Assembly (NCBI GenBank): GCA_944326265.1
Contig: CALVDE010000003.1
Coordinates: forward strand, 124,001-188,000
Length of the DNA stretch: 64,000 nt
Reading direction: 5' to 3'
Source of the DNA: an uncultured Bacteroidales bacterium
GTDB lineage: Bacteria; Bacteroidota; Bacteroidia; Bacteroidales; UBA932
Of the stretch, positions 26,924-36,104 are shown piece by piece. Position numbers and translations under genes: made by a program. Each line of letters opens with the position of its first letter. The stretch's first letter is position 1. The notes below the pieces were generated by a model. It was not told the origin of the DNA. It saw only the letters and a list, made by a program, of their open reading frames with translations, and did not search any database.

Positions 26924-29020
26924 CTATTTGAGACCTCTGTTCTCAAGCAGAGGGTCGATACCGGGCTCCTTGCCGCGGAAGTTGACATAGAGGGTCATCG
27001 CGTCATCCTCACCGCCGCGCTCGAGAATCTCTTCACGGAACTTACGGGCCACTTCCTGATTGAATATGTCACCGGTCTCCTTGAAAGCCGCATATGCATC
27101 GGCATCCAGGACCTCGGCCCAGATATAGCTGTAGTAACCCACCGTATATCCTCCGCCGAAGACGTGCGAGAAATAGGTCGAACGGTAACGGGGAGGAATC
27201 TGAGCGATAAGTCCCCTGTCTCCAAGAACCTTGGCCTCGAACTTGTTCACATCCAGGTCGGCGGGTATCTCGTCCATGATGAAGTAGTCCATGTCGAGCA
27301 GGGATGCCGCCAGATACTCGGTGGTGGCGAAGCCCTGTCCGTACTTGCCGGAACGGTCGAGCTTGTCTACCAGGTCCTGAGGTATAACCTCACCGGTCCC
27401 GTAGTGCTTGGCGTAGACCTTCAGCACCTCGGGCTCGAACGCCCAATGCTCGTTGATCTGCGAGGGAAGCTCCACGAAATCACGGGTCATGGGGGCGTTG
27501 CCCTGATATCTCACGTCCTGAAGAAGAGACTGAAGGGCGTGACCGAACTCGTGGAAAAATGTCTCTGTCTCGTCAGGACTCAGAAGAGCCGGCGCATCTC
27601 CCTGTCCGCGTGTGAAATTGCCCACGATGGATACAATAGGAATGACTCTCTCTCCGTTCTCGTAGAACTGCTCGCGGTAGCCGGTGCACCATGCTCCGCC
27701 TCTCTTAAGGCCAGGTCTTGCGAACATATCCATGAATATCACTCCCAGCTGGCTTCCGTCAGCATCCCTGCACTCAAACGCCTGAGCCTCGGGATGAGGT
27801 ACGGGCACGTTGTTCAGCTGAGTGAAAGTAATACCGTACAGACGGTTGGCCACATAGAAAATACCCTCGCGCACATTCTCGAACTTGAAGTAAGGCTTGA
27901 GCTCATCCTCGGAGAAATTGAACTTGTCAGCCTTGGCCTTCTCGAAATAATATCTCCAGTCAGCGGCCCTAAGCTCATCCGTAACGCCCTGGGCCTTAGC
28001 GATGGGATACATATCGGCAAGCTCTTTCTTCGCAGACTTAAGCGCAGGGCCCCAGAGCTGGTCGAGAAGGGCATATACTGCCTCCGGTGTCTTGGCCATT
28101 CTGTCCTCCAGCACGTAAGACGCATAATTGTCATATCCCATAATTGCGGCTTTCTGATTGCTCAGATTGACCAATTCCACTATTATCGCCTTGTTGTCAT
28201 TGGCATTGCCGTTGTTGCCCCGGTTGAGGTAACCGTCAAGGAGCTTTGTCCTGAGCTCCCTGTTGTCGTCGAACTGGAGGAAAGGCATCATGCTGGCGTT
28301 GTCCAGACCGAAGGCCCACCAGCCTCCCATGCCCTTCTCCTCTGCCCTGGCAGCAGCGGCGCTTACAGCCGCCTGAGGAAGTCCGGCAAGGTCTTTCTCA
28401 TTGTCCACCACCAAAGTAAAATCCGCCGTCTCCTTCAGCACATTCTGCTCAAAGAGAAGCTGAAGCTCGGATATACGGGCGTTGATCTTCCTGAGCTCCT
28501 CCTTCTTGTCAGCGGGAAGAGCCGCTCCTGCTCTCTCATAACTCCTATATGTCTCGGTCAGCAGGCGCATCTGATCAGGCTCCAGACCGAGAGTCTCACG
28601 CCCGTCGTACAGTGTCTTGATCCGGGCGAACAGTTCCTCGTTCATGGATATGCTGTTGAGATGGTCGCTGATTATGGGAGACAGCTCCGTTTCAAGAGCC
28701 ATGACCTCCGGTGTGGCATCGATGGAGGCCCCGTTGGAGAACACGGCGTATATTCTGTTGAACAGCTCTCCCGAATTGTCAAGAGCCACAACGGTATTCT
28801 CAAATGTGGGCGGCTCGGGATTGGCCGCTATAGCGGCGATCTCCTTGTCATGCTCCTCGATTGCCTTAAGAATTGCAGGCTTGTAATGTTCCGTCCTTAT
28901 CTCCTGGAAAGGAGCTATGCCGAAAGGCGTGTTCCATTCCTCCAGAAGGGGATTTCTGTCACAGGATGTCATCATCAATGCGGTTGCGGCCAGCGCGGCC
29001 ATTGTTAAAATTCTTCTCAT
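26924..29020 (-). CDS. M3 family metallopeptidase lipoprotein (Dcp/oligopeptidase A type)
   Basis: The 698-residue protein has the zinc motif HEFGHALQ (about residue 485) with the downstream Glu, and the M3 features YRSTYFSHVFGGGYTVGYYSY and RPGLKRGGAWCTGY. The N-terminus MRRILTMAALAATALMMTSC is a lipoprotein signal, so it likely trims peptides in the periplasm. It lies between rpoD (23 bp) and argS (22 bp) on the same strand. Confidence 0.94.
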   Translation of the reverse strand: MRRILTMAALAATALMMTSCDRNPLLEEWNTPFGIAPFQEIRTEHYKPAILKAIEEHDKEIAAIAANPEPPTFENTVVALDNSGELFNRIYAVFSNGASIDATPEVMALETELSPIISDHLNSISMNEELFARIKTLYDGRETLGLEPDQMRLLTETYRSYERAGAALPADKKEELRKINARISELQLLFEQNVLKETADFTLVVDNEKDLAGLPQAAVSAAAARAEEKGMGGWWAFGLDNASMMPFLQFDDNRELRTKLLDGYLNRGNNGNANDNKAIIVELVNLSNQKAAIMGYDNYASYVLEDRMAKTPEAVYALLDQLWGPALKSAKKELADMYPIAKAQGVTDELRAADWRYYFEKAKADKFNFSEDELKPYFKFENVREGIFYVANRLYGITFTQLNNVPVPHPEAQAFECRDADGSQLGVIFMDMFARPGLKRGGAWCTGYREQFYENGERVIPIVSIVGNFTRGQGDAPALLSPDETETFFHEFGHALQSLLQDVRYQGNAPMTRDFVELPSQINEHWAFEPEVLKVYAKHYGTGEVIPQDLVDKLDRSGKYGQGFATTEYLAASLLDMDYFIMDEIPADLDVNKFEAKVLGDRGLIAQIPPRYRSTYFSHVFGGGYTVGYYSYIWAEVLDADAYAAFKETGDIFNQEVARKFREEILERGGEDDAMTLYVNFRGKEPGIDPLLENRGLK

Positions 29021-29043
29021 GTATGCGTTTCTCTTAGTTTCGT

Positions 29044-29904
29044 TTATCCCAGATAGCTCTTAAGCAGTTTGCTTCGGTTGCTGTGGCGGAGCCTCCTTAT
29101 CGCCTTTTCCTTGATCTGACGGACCCTCTCACGGGTAAGGCCGAACTTCTCGCCTATCTCCTCCAGGGTCATCTCCTGCGTTCCGATACCGAAAAAGTCC
29201 TTCACGATATCCCTCTCCCTCTCCGTCAGGGTAGACAGAGCGCGTTCTATCTCCTTATTGAGAGACTCGTTGACCAGACCTCTGTCAGCATTGGGCGAGT
29301 CGTTGTTGACCAGCACGTCGAGAAGACTGTTGTCCTCTCCGTCCACGAAAGGAGCGTCCACAGACACATGACGGCCCGACACTCTCAGGGTATCCGCAAT
29401 CTTGTCGCGGGGAATATCGAGGATCTCCGCCAGCTCATCCGGAGACGGCATCCTCTCGTTGTCCTGCTCGAACTTCTGGAGAGCCTTGTTGATCTTGTTC
29501 AGGGAACCCACCTGGTTAAGAGGGAGACGGACGATCCTGGACTGCTCGGCAAGAGCCTGGAGAATCGACTGGCGTATCCACCACACGGCGTATGAGATGA
29601 ACTTGAAGCCTCTGGTCTCGTCAAATTTCTCGGCTGCCTTGATAAGGCCCAGGTTGCCCTCGTTGATCAGGTCGGGAAGGCTCAGTCCCTGATTCTGGTA
29701 CTGTTTCGCAACAGAAACGACGAAGCGGAGATTGGCCTTCGTCAGCTTTTCGAGGGCCTTCTGGTCCCCTTTGCGGATTCTCTGCGCCAACTCCACTTCC
29801 TCATCCACCCCGATAAGCTCCTCCCTGCCGATCTCCTGGAGATACTTGTCCAGAGAGGCGCTCTCGCGGTTGGTAATCGATTTTGTAATCTTTAGCTGTC
29901 TCAT
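29044..29904 (-). CDS. rpoD: Primary sigma factor RpoD/SigA (short Bacteroidota form)
   Basis: The 286-residue protein is the vegetative sigma factor of Bacteroidota, lacking the long N-terminal region 1.1 of E. coli sigma-70. Region 1.2 ([10 protein letters not shown]), region 2 ([51 protein letters not shown]), region 3 and region 4 ([28 protein letters not shown]) are all present. It recognises the TAnnTTTG/-33 promoters seen throughout this window. It is 8 bp downstream of htrA, an unusual immediate neighbour. Confidence 0.96.
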   Translation of the reverse strand: MRQLKITKSITNRESASLDKYLQEIGREELIGVDEEVELAQRIRKGDQKALEKLTKANLRFVVSVAKQYQNQGLSLPDLINEGNLGLIKAAEKFDETRGFKFISYAVWWIRQSILQALAEQSRIVRLPLNQVGSLNKINKALQKFEQDNERMPSPDELAEILDIPRDKIADTLRVSGRHVSVDAPFVDGEDNSLLDVLVNNDSPNADRGLVNESLNKEIERALSTLTERERDIVKDFFGIGTQEMTLEEIGEKFGLTRERVRQIKEKAIRRLRHSNRSKLLKSYLG

Positions 29905-29912
29905 TATCTCTA

Positions 29913-31346
29913 TTATAAACCTATTCCGTAGTAATAGAGGTTGCCGGTCTGATCGAAGCCCTCGATGAGCAGGGATCTGCGGGCTTTCTTGACCTCCGCC
30001 GCCACATCCTGAGGCGAGGCGACCGGATTATTATTGATATAGGTAATAATGAATCCTGCCTTTATGCCCGCATCACGGACCTTGCCCTTGTCCACAGACG
30101 CCACTTTCACTCCTGCCTTCAGACCGAGCTTCTCAAGTTCCTCACGGGGTGCCGGAACAAGCTGGGCTCCGAAGAGATTGACATTGCCCTGCTGATTATA
30201 GGCATTCATCTCCTGGGTCTCCTTGCCAATAAGCACCGTCTTGAGTCTCAGAACCTTTCCGTCACGTGATATCTCCAGCTCGACCTCATCTCCCGGCCTG
30301 TGCTGATTAATCAGCTCCTGAACCGCAGTGCCCTTTGACACTTCTGTTCCGTCGATGGACAGGAGGATATCCCCCTTCTGCACACCGGCCGCTTCCGCAG
30401 CACCGCCTTTGGCTACCTCAGCTATATATACGCCATCAGAAGTAGAAAGTTTCATTTCATCTTTCAAATCTTCCGAATTATTCAGCATCGTGATGCCGAG
30501 CATGGCCCTCTGGACTGAACCGAACTCGCGGAAATCAGCAGCGATTTTCTTGACCATATTTACCGGAATTGCGAAAGAATATCCGGTGTATGAACCTGTC
30601 TGAGAGATAATTGCTGTATTTATTCCGACCAGCTCGCCCTTGATGTTAACAAGAGCACCGCCGCTGTTGCCTGGATTCACAGCCGCATCTGTCTGAATAA
30701 ACGACTCGATTTTGAATTCCCGGTTACCGCCCGGTATAGCGCGGCCCTTGGCACTGACGATTCCGGCCGTTATAGTCGAGGTCAGACCGTAAGGACTGCC
30801 GATAGCCAGCACCCACTCGCCCAGACGCAGCTGGTCGGAGTCGCCCATCGGAATGGTCGGAAGTCCTTTCGCATCAACCTTCAGCAGAGCCACATCTGTC
30901 GTAGGGTCGGTGCCGACAATGTCAGCCTTGAATGTCTTGTTCTCGCCTACCGTCACCTCTATCTCCGTTGCTCCGGACACCACATGGTTGTTCGTGACGA
31001 TGAAACCGTCCTCCGAGATGATTACGCCCGAGCCTGTTCCCACCTGTTCACGCGGCACTGTATTGCCGAAACCGAAAAAGTACTCGAAAAGTGAGGACGG
31101 AGCCTGGGGCTGCTCGCTCCTTTTCAGTACCTTCACATACACCACTGCATTGACCGCCGTCTCCGCAGCGTATGTGAAATCGGGATACTCGCCCGATATG
31201 CTCACATTCCTTGCCGCAGCGGACATATTGTCCTGATATACGTATGTCTCACTGTCATTGCTGTCAGTCATCCTGACTGTCACATAACCTGCCGCAGCGC
31301 CCGCTATCAGGGCCGCCGGGACAATCCACCAGTTCTTATTTCTCAT
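29913..31346 (-). CDS. degP: Do/HtrA family periplasmic serine protease
   Basis: The ATG at 31346 gives [20 protein letters not shown], a membrane-anchor or signal helix; the frame open to 31397 crosses the promoter region. The 477-residue protein carries the chymotrypsin-like triad (His in [10 protein letters not shown], Asp in [12 protein letters not shown], Ser in [11 protein letters not shown]) and two PDZ domains (about residues 270-360 and 380-477). It degrades or refolds damaged envelope proteins. It starts the long minus-strand cluster leading into rpoD. Confidence 0.93.
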   Translation of the reverse strand: MRNKNWWIVPAALIAGAAAGYVTVRMTDSNDSETYVYQDNMSAAARNVSISGEYPDFTYAAETAVNAVVYVKVLKRSEQPQAPSSLFEYFFGFGNTVPREQVGTGSGVIISEDGFIVTNNHVVSGATEIEVTVGENKTFKADIVGTDPTTDVALLKVDAKGLPTIPMGDSDQLRLGEWVLAIGSPYGLTSTITAGIVSAKGRAIPGGNREFKIESFIQTDAAVNPGNSGGALVNIKGELVGINTAIISQTGSYTGYSFAIPVNMVKKIAADFREFGSVQRAMLGITMLNNSEDLKDEMKLSTSDGVYIAEVAKGGAAEAAGVQKGDILLSIDGTEVSKGTAVQELINQHRPGDEVELEISRDGKVLRLKTVLIGKETQEMNAYNQQGNVNLFGAQLVPAPREELEKLGLKAGVKVASVDKGKVRDAGIKAGFIITYINNNPVASPQDVAAEVKKARRSLLIEGFDQTGNLYYYGIGL

Positions 31347-31405
31347 TTCTGTCAATTTTTTGGTTTTGCTAAGCAAATAACTCAAATTATATGCCAAATT
31401 TTTAC

Positions 31406-31413
31406 TACTTTTG
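31406..31413 (+). promoter_or_regulatory. -7 box TACTTTTG for dnaN
   Basis: A TAnnTTTG match 32 bp before the dnaN ATG. It shows that upstream in-frame start candidates (31391) lie before the transcription start and are not used. Confidence 0.62.
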
Positions 31414-31444
31414 TACTCTAAAAAACGAACAAAACATCACTACA

Positions 31445-32572
31445 ATGAATTTCACAATATCGAGCACAGAACTTTTACACGGGCTGCTCTCCGGTCTGAG
31501 AGTGATTTCCAACAAGACCACTACCCCCATTCTGGACAACTTCCTCTTCGTTCTCAGGGGCACCTCCCTGGAAGTCACCGCATCCGACTCAGAGACCACT
31601 CTTAAGACAGTGATTCCGGTCGACGAGGTGAAGGAGGAAGGATCCGCCGCTGTTCCTGCGAAGATCCTGACTGACTCCCTGAAGGAGTTTCCGGACATGC
31701 CCATAGAGCTCAAAACGCTCGAAGACAACAACACCATGCAGATCAGCTGGGCCACGGGTGCTCAGAAGATACCTTTCTTTATGGCTCAGGACTACCCCGA
31801 GCTGCCCGCCATTGACGAGACCGCCGTATCAGTCAGGATATCAGCCGGAGCGTTGAGCGCAGGACTCGGCTACACCCTTTACGCCACTGCCGACGAAGTG
31901 CTCAGGCCTGTCATGAACGGCATACTCTTCGACCTCACGCCGGAGTCCACGTCACTGGTCGCATCTGACTCCCACAAACTGGTATGCTATACCCGCTCCG
32001 ATATCCGGTCCGAGAACAAGTCGTCGTTCATACTTCCTAAAAAACCAGCGGCCATCCTCAGAGGTCTTCTGGCCAAATCCGACAGTGATGTGACAGTTAC
32101 GTTCGACGGCAAGAACGCACATTTTGAATTCGACAGCTGCATCCTCATTGGACGTCTCGTTGACGGGACCTACCCCGCATACCGGACCGTAATTCCCAAG
32201 AACAACCAGAACAAGATGATCATAGACAGGACGGCACTGCTCAATGCCGCCAAACGTGTGTCAGTGTGCTCCAACCAGGCGACTTCCAGCATGAAGTTCT
32301 CCCTGTCTTTCAACTCCCTGGTAATATCCGCACAGGATACGGGCTTCTCCATATCCGCCCACGAGACACTGCCCTGCCAGTATGACGGAGACCCGATGGA
32401 CATAGGATTCAAGTCCACATTCCTGATCGAGATTCTCTCCAACCTGCCTTACGAGGAAGTCTGCTTCGAGCTGGCTGACCCGGCCCGGGCCGCCCTTATA
32501 GTAGCAGCGGAAGACCACAATCCCGAAGAGGACATCTGCTCGCTGCTGATGCCCATACGCATACCCAACTAA
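31445..32572 (+). CDS. dnaN: DNA polymerase III beta subunit (sliding clamp)
   Basis: A 375-residue clamp with three repeated domains: MNFTISSTELLHGLLSGLRV, FDLTPESTSLVASDSHKLVCY and ending CSLLMPIRIPN, the typical hydrophobic C-terminal edge. It tethers replicative polymerase to DNA. The start at 31445 gives the canonical N-terminus. It heads an operon with a DnaQ-like exonuclease 10 bp downstream; the chromosome origin genes dnaA and recF are not nearby. Confidence 0.95.
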   Translation: MNFTISSTELLHGLLSGLRVISNKTTTPILDNFLFVLRGTSLEVTASDSETTLKTVIPVDEVKEEGSAAVPAKILTDSLKEFPDMPIELKTLEDNNTMQISWATGAQKIPFFMAQDYPELPAIDETAVSVRISAGALSAGLGYTLYATADEVLRPVMNGILFDLTPESTSLVASDSHKLVCYTRSDIRSENKSSFILPKKPAAILRGLLAKSDSDVTVTFDGKNAHFEFDSCILIGRLVDGTYPAYRTVIPKNNQNKMIIDRTALLNAAKRVSVCSNQATSSMKFSLSFNSLVISAQDTGFSISAHETLPCQYDGDPMDIGFKSTFLIEILSNLPYEEVCFELADPARAALIVAAEDHNPEEDICSLLMPIRIPN

Positions 32573-32582
32573 ATCCTCCGCC

Positions 32583-33350
32583 ATGAAACTCAATCTCAAG
32601 AATCCCATTATATTTTTCGACATAGAGAGCACCGGTCTCAACGTGGCCTCAGACCGGATAGTGGAGATATCCATGGTAAAAGTCATGCCGGACGGCACCA
32701 CCGAAGTCAAGACACGCAGGATAAACCCCACGATACACATATCGGAAGAATCCTCCAGGATCCACGGCATCTACGATGAGGATGTAAAGGACTGCCCTAC
32801 TTTCGCCCAGATTGCCAAGTCCCTCGCAAAATGGATGGAGGGATGCGATATCGCCGGATACAATTCCAACAAATTCGATATCCCGCTGCTCTACGAGGAA
32901 TTCCTCCGCGCCGGAGTAGACTTCGATTTCCGCAAACGCAAGCTCGTGGACGTGCAGAATATCTTCCACAAGATGGAGCAGAGGACTCTCTCCGCAGCTT
33001 ACAAATTCTACTGTCACAAGGACTTGGAGAACGCTCACTCGGCTGAGGCCGACACCATGGCCACTTATGAGATACTTCAGGCGCAGCTGGACAGATACAG
33101 CGGCACCCTGCAGAACGACATCGCCTTCCTGTCCGATTTCTCTTCCAAGACCCGGCTCGCCGACTATGCCGGACGCATCATATACAACGACCAGGACATA
33201 CCTGTATTCAATTTCGGAAAGCACAAGGGCAAACCAGTCGAAGAAGTTCTCAGGAAAGAGCCCAGCTACTATTCCTGGATAATGAACGGGGACTTCACGC
33301 TTGACACCAAGAAAGTCCTCACAGAAATCAAGATCAAGTCCTCGAGGTGA
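32583..33350 (+). CDS. DnaQ-like 3'-5' exonuclease with C-terminal DUF3820-like domain
   Basis: The 255-residue protein has the DEDDh exonuclease motifs: FFDIESTGL (Exo I), AGYNSNKFDIPLLYEEF (Exo II) and HSAEADTMATYEIL (Exo III). After residue 200 a small domain, VFNFGKHKGKPVEEV with SYYSWIMNGDF, resembles the DUF3820 fold often fused to such exonucleases in Bacteroidota. It may serve as a proofreading or repair exonuclease next to the sliding clamp. Its stop overlaps the next gene (GTGA). Confidence 0.9.
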   Translation: MKLNLKNPIIFFDIESTGLNVASDRIVEISMVKVMPDGTTEVKTRRINPTIHISEESSRIHGIYDEDVKDCPTFAQIAKSLAKWMEGCDIAGYNSNKFDIPLLYEEFLRAGVDFDFRKRKLVDVQNIFHKMEQRTLSAAYKFYCHKDLENAHSAEADTMATYEILQAQLDRYSGTLQNDIAFLSDFSSKTRLADYAGRIIYNDQDIPVFNFGKHKGKPVEEVLRKEPSYYSWIMNGDFTLDTKKVLTEIKIKSSR

Positions 33351-33919
33351 ACATCCTGGTATCCCCATACGGCGAAGGAAGTTTTTACTTCCGGTCCGAC
33401 TCCACTCTGATCAGGGCACTGACTGATTTTTACATGCCGGACTACATAGAAGGCATATCAGCAGTGCCCGCGCTGTGTTTCAGGTCACTCCGGTCCGGCA
33501 AAGCCGTCCCTGCAAGATTCGCATCCAGGTATCTGGGACCGTTTTCCTGCTGCCTGCTGCTGAAAGCCAGGATCAATCCCGCAATGGTGGCCGCAGCCGA
33601 CACCGCGTATGTAGAGAACGCCCTGGACTATTCCACTGTCATCCCCTACGATCTGCTTCCTTACGGACACCTGAACGGCTTTATGTCTGCCGGACGGCCG
33701 CTTTCAGTGAAAGTCAACGGACTGGAAAAAATATCCGTCACATCCATTCCGGATATGGACAGCCTGAGCAGGCGTTTTGAGACCATATGCGGCTACTGCT
33801 CTTTAAGAACCGGAGACTTCATCACCTTCGAGCTGTCAGAGGCCGTCCCGGTACCCAGGGGCAGCAAGGTTACTGTCACATTCGGGACCGAAGGACGGAT
33901 AAGCGTCATAATCCACTAG
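33347..33919 (+). CDS. Conserved hypothetical protein, 190 residues, GTG start
   Basis: The GTG at 33347 overlaps the stop of the exonuclease gene by 4 bp, which indicates coupling. The sequence (MNILVSPYGEGSFYFRSDST, PALCFRSLRSGKAVPARFAS) has no family I recognise; it contains FKVNGLEKISVTSIPDMDS-like beta-rich segments and no signal peptide. It is probably a cytoplasmic protein conserved with this operon in related bacteria. The stop shares the bases CTAG with the stop of the convergent flavoprotein gene. Confidence 0.75.
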   Translation: MNILVSPYGEGSFYFRSDSTLIRALTDFYMPDYIEGISAVPALCFRSLRSGKAVPARFASRYLGPFSCCLLLKARINPAMVAAADTAYVENALDYSTVIPYDLLPYGHLNGFMSAGRPLSVKVNGLEKISVTSIPDMDSLSRRFETICGYCSLRTGDFITFELSEAVPVPRGSKVTVTFGTEGRISVIIH

Positions 33920-35160
33920 TTCCTGTCCGCATAGTCCGACAAAGCCGATCTTACGGCCGATGCTGCCGTAGAGAATGCTATCTGCAGATTATACCCGCCG
34001 GTATCGGCATCAAGATCGACCACCTCTCCCGCAAAATACAGTCCCGGAACAATTTTGGACTCCATGTTTTTCCTGGATATCTCACGGAGATCCACCCCTC
34101 CGGCCGTAACCACTGCCCTACGGTAATCCACGTAAGTCTTTATGGGTATGCGCCAGTGCTTGAGCCTGACAGGAAGACTGCTTACGGTCAGCGAGGGATG
34201 CGCATCCATGAAAGGTTTCACGGCCTGCAGAGGCAGAAAATGCTCTATGAAACGCGACAGCCTGAGCCCATGCACATACTCGCGTTCAATCCTGCACTTC
34301 AGTTCCTGTTCCGGAACCGCCGGCTTGCAGTCAATCTCGACCTCCACTTTCTTGCCTTCATCCAGTGCATCCACTGCCCTACGGCTCACCCTGAAACCAA
34401 GCGGTCCCTCTATCCCTCCCTTAGTGAAAGCCACCTCGCCGAACTCCTCCTGAACGACACCCCCGTCAACAATCAGCGATAGGGATACATTTCTGAGAAT
34501 CAGACCGGATAGAGAAAAATTATAATTGAACGGAATCAATGCCGTAAGCGAGGGCCGCGTGGGAACTACCGTATGGCCAAGACGCTGCGCAAAACTGTAA
34601 CCGTCACCTGTCGAACCAGTCGCAGGATAAGAAAGACCGCCGGTGGCTATAATCACGGATTTAGCCGCCAGCACCGTCATGCTCATCTTGCCGGCAAGCG
34701 AGAGAACATCCAGCCTGAACACCCCGTTCTGCAGAACCTCTACGGATATAACCTCTGAACGGTACAGAACCTCCACGTTACTGGACGACTTGATCCTGGA
34801 TTCCAGCGCATCCCTCACATCGGAACTTTTGCCTGAGGCCGGATAGATCCTGGAGCCCCGTTCCTCCACTGTACCGAGACCTATTTTATTGAAAAATTCC
34901 ACTGTGTCCTTATTGGAAAAAGCCATAAACGACGGCCTGAAAAATCCTGAATCCGGATGAATATGGTTCTTGAAATCCTCCCAGGATCTGCCGTTCGTAA
35001 TATTGCAACGTCCTTTGCCCGTAAGCAACAGCTTTCTCCCGCACTGTTCGTTCTTCTCCAGAAGAATCACACGGCTGTCAGTCTCCGCCGCAAGGGCGGC
35101 TGCCATAAGCCCGGCAGCTCCTCCGCCGACTATAACCAGATCGTAAATTCTCGAACTCAT
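33916..35160 (-). CDS. NAD(P)/FAD-dependent oxidoreductase, HI0933/BaiN family
   Basis: The 414-residue protein begins with a dinucleotide fold, YDLVIVGGGAAGLMAAALAA, followed by LLEKNEQCGRKLLLTGKGRCNITN, the signature of the HI0933 flavoprotein family, and ends with the FAD motif LYFAGEVVDLDADTGGYNLQ. The biological substrate of most members is unknown. The ATG at 35160 is chosen: the frame also has a GTG at 35172, but with the TAAATTTG box at 35185-35192 the leader to 35160 is more reasonable. Confidence 0.9.
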   Translation of the reverse strand: MSSRIYDLVIVGGGAAGLMAAALAAETDSRVILLEKNEQCGRKLLLTGKGRCNITNGRSWEDFKNHIHPDSGFFRPSFMAFSNKDTVEFFNKIGLGTVEERGSRIYPASGKSSDVRDALESRIKSSSNVEVLYRSEVISVEVLQNGVFRLDVLSLAGKMSMTVLAAKSVIIATGGLSYPATGSTGDGYSFAQRLGHTVVPTRPSLTALIPFNYNFSLSGLILRNVSLSLIVDGGVVQEEFGEVAFTKGGIEGPLGFRVSRRAVDALDEGKKVEVEIDCKPAVPEQELKCRIEREYVHGLRLSRFIEHFLPLQAVKPFMDAHPSLTVSSLPVRLKHWRIPIKTYVDYRRAVVTAGGVDLREISRKNMESKIVPGLYFAGEVVDLDADTGGYNLQIAFSTAASAVRSALSDYADRN

Positions 35161-35184
35161 AATGTCTATCACTTTTTAATCATG

Positions 35185-35192
35185 CAAATTTA
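35185..35192 (-). promoter_or_regulatory. -7 box TAAATTTG for the HI0933 flavoprotein
   Basis: A TAnnTTTG match on the minus strand, with an expected transcription start near 35179 and about 19 nt of leader to the ATG at 35160. Confidence 0.6.
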
Positions 35193-35232
35193 GATATTTT
35201 AACAATAAAAGAGGTCTTTCGGAAATATTTAC

Positions 35233-35240
35233 TATATTTG
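35233..35240 (+). promoter_or_regulatory. -7 box TATATTTG for tRNA-Thr and nitroreductase
   Basis: A perfect TAnnTTTG match 12 bp upstream of the tRNA. No other promoter lies between it and the nitroreductase gene. Confidence 0.65.
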
Positions 35241-35252
35241 CGCCCTCAAAAA

Positions 35253-35328
35253 GCCTCTTTAGCTCAGTTGGTAGAGCAGCTCATTCGTAATGAGCAGGTC
35301 GTGGGTTCGAGTCCCATGAGAGGCTCCA
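35253..35328 (+). tRNA. tRNA-Thr (anticodon CGT)
   Basis: A standard cloverleaf: the acceptor stem GCCTCTT pairs with GAGAGGC, the D arm is AGCTCAGTTGGTAGAGC, the anticodon stem-loop is CTCATTCGTAATGAG with CGT, and the T arm is GTGGGTTCGAGTCCCAT. The CCA end is encoded at 35326-35328. Only one base separates CCA from the ATG of the next gene. Confidence 0.97.
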
Positions 35329-35329
35329 G

Positions 35330-35935
35330 ATGAAACACAAAGCACCCTTTATTGCCGCTATCCTTATTGCGGCACTTTTTATTTCCGCATGTTCTTCCGG
35401 AAAAACGGACAGGAATCTCCAGGACTCAGTTCTTGACGCAATCGCCACACGCACCAGCATCAGGGCATATTCGGACAAACCGGTAGACAAAAAGACCGTC
35501 AGTACCCTGCTCAAGGCAGGCATGGCGGCTCCTACAGCAATGAACACCCGGCCCTGGGTTTTCTATGTTGTCCGCGACAAAGCCATGATGGAAGAGATAA
35601 GCTGCACGCTTCCCTACACCAAAATGGCCAAGGATGCCGCCGTGCTCATCGTGCCGTGCGGAGACCGGGAGAGGTTCCTGACCGGAGAAGGCATGACCTA
35701 CTGGGTCCAGGACGTATCCGCCGCCACCGAGAACATCCTGCTGGCAGCCCATGCCATGGGACTCGGCGCAGTATGGACCGGAGTATATCCGATAAGGGAA
35801 CGCATCACAGATGTATCCAGGATACTGGACATAGCTCCGGAGCATGTGCCGCTATGCGTCATCCCCATAGGATATCCGGCTGAAAATCCTGAGCCAAAGG
35901 ACAAGTGGGAACCTGAAAGAATCTTCTACCGCTGA
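35330..35935 (+). CDS. Nitroreductase family lipoprotein
   Basis: The 201-residue protein starts with a lipoprotein signal (MKHKAPFIAAILIAALFISAC) and continues as an FMN-dependent nitroreductase (RTSIRAYSDKPVDKKTVSTLL, APTAMNTRPWVFYVV, AATENILLAAHAMGLGAVW). Most relatives are cytoplasmic; a lipid-anchored periplasmic form is common in Bacteroidales but its substrate is unknown. The ATG lies 1 nt after the CCA of tRNA-Thr, with no room for its own promoter or ribosome site. The mRNA must be made with the tRNA and may become almost leaderless after processing. Confidence 0.9.
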   Translation: MKHKAPFIAAILIAALFISACSSGKTDRNLQDSVLDAIATRTSIRAYSDKPVDKKTVSTLLKAGMAAPTAMNTRPWVFYVVRDKAMMEEISCTLPYTKMAKDAAVLIVPCGDRERFLTGEGMTYWVQDVSAATENILLAAHAMGLGAVWTGVYPIRERITDVSRILDIAPEHVPLCVIPIGYPAENPEPKDKWEPERIFYR

Positions 35936-35973
35936 TCTCAATGTATGGTTTCTTGACAGAAGTGTAAAATTAA

Positions 35974-36002
35974 TTGACATACCTGTTCCGTCAACACCTT
36001 TG
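35974..36002 (+). promoter_or_regulatory. Candidate promoter with TTGAC boxes for the ABC permease
   Basis: TTGACA at 35974 and CACCTTTG at 35995-36002 resemble a -33/-7 pair, although the -7 box lacks the leading TA. TTGAC occurs at 35953-35957 and 35974-35978, and GTCAA at 35990-35994, which could be a regulator site. Confidence 0.4.
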
Positions 36003-36010
36003 CAAATCAT

Positions 36011-36045
36011 TATGCCATAAGCACATATTGTTTATGGCATATTTT
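36011..36045 (+). terminator. Hairpin with T tract (terminator or leader hairpin)
   Basis: TATGCCATAA and TTATGGCATA form a 10-bp stem followed by TTTT. It either ends the tRNA-nitroreductase transcript or, since it lies just after a candidate promoter, acts as an attenuator before the ABC permease. Confidence 0.55.
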
Positions 36046-36104
36046 ATGTCAGTTCTTACTTCATATCTCACACAACAGACGGAACGAACAAAACACAAGC
36101 AGAT

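Noticed and set aside
26902-26988. N-terminal extension of arginyl-tRNA synthetase
   Set aside because: It overlaps the upstream peptidase gene and has no similarity to ArgS; the ATG at 26901 starts the conserved part.
26918-29008. 696-codon open frame opposite the M3 peptidase
   Set aside because: The minus strand has a signal peptide and HEFGH motif; the plus frame is a shadow without recognisable features.
35990-36006. Sigma-54 promoter before the ABC permease
   Set aside because: The GG of the -24 element is absent; only the TTTGCA end resembles a -12 box.
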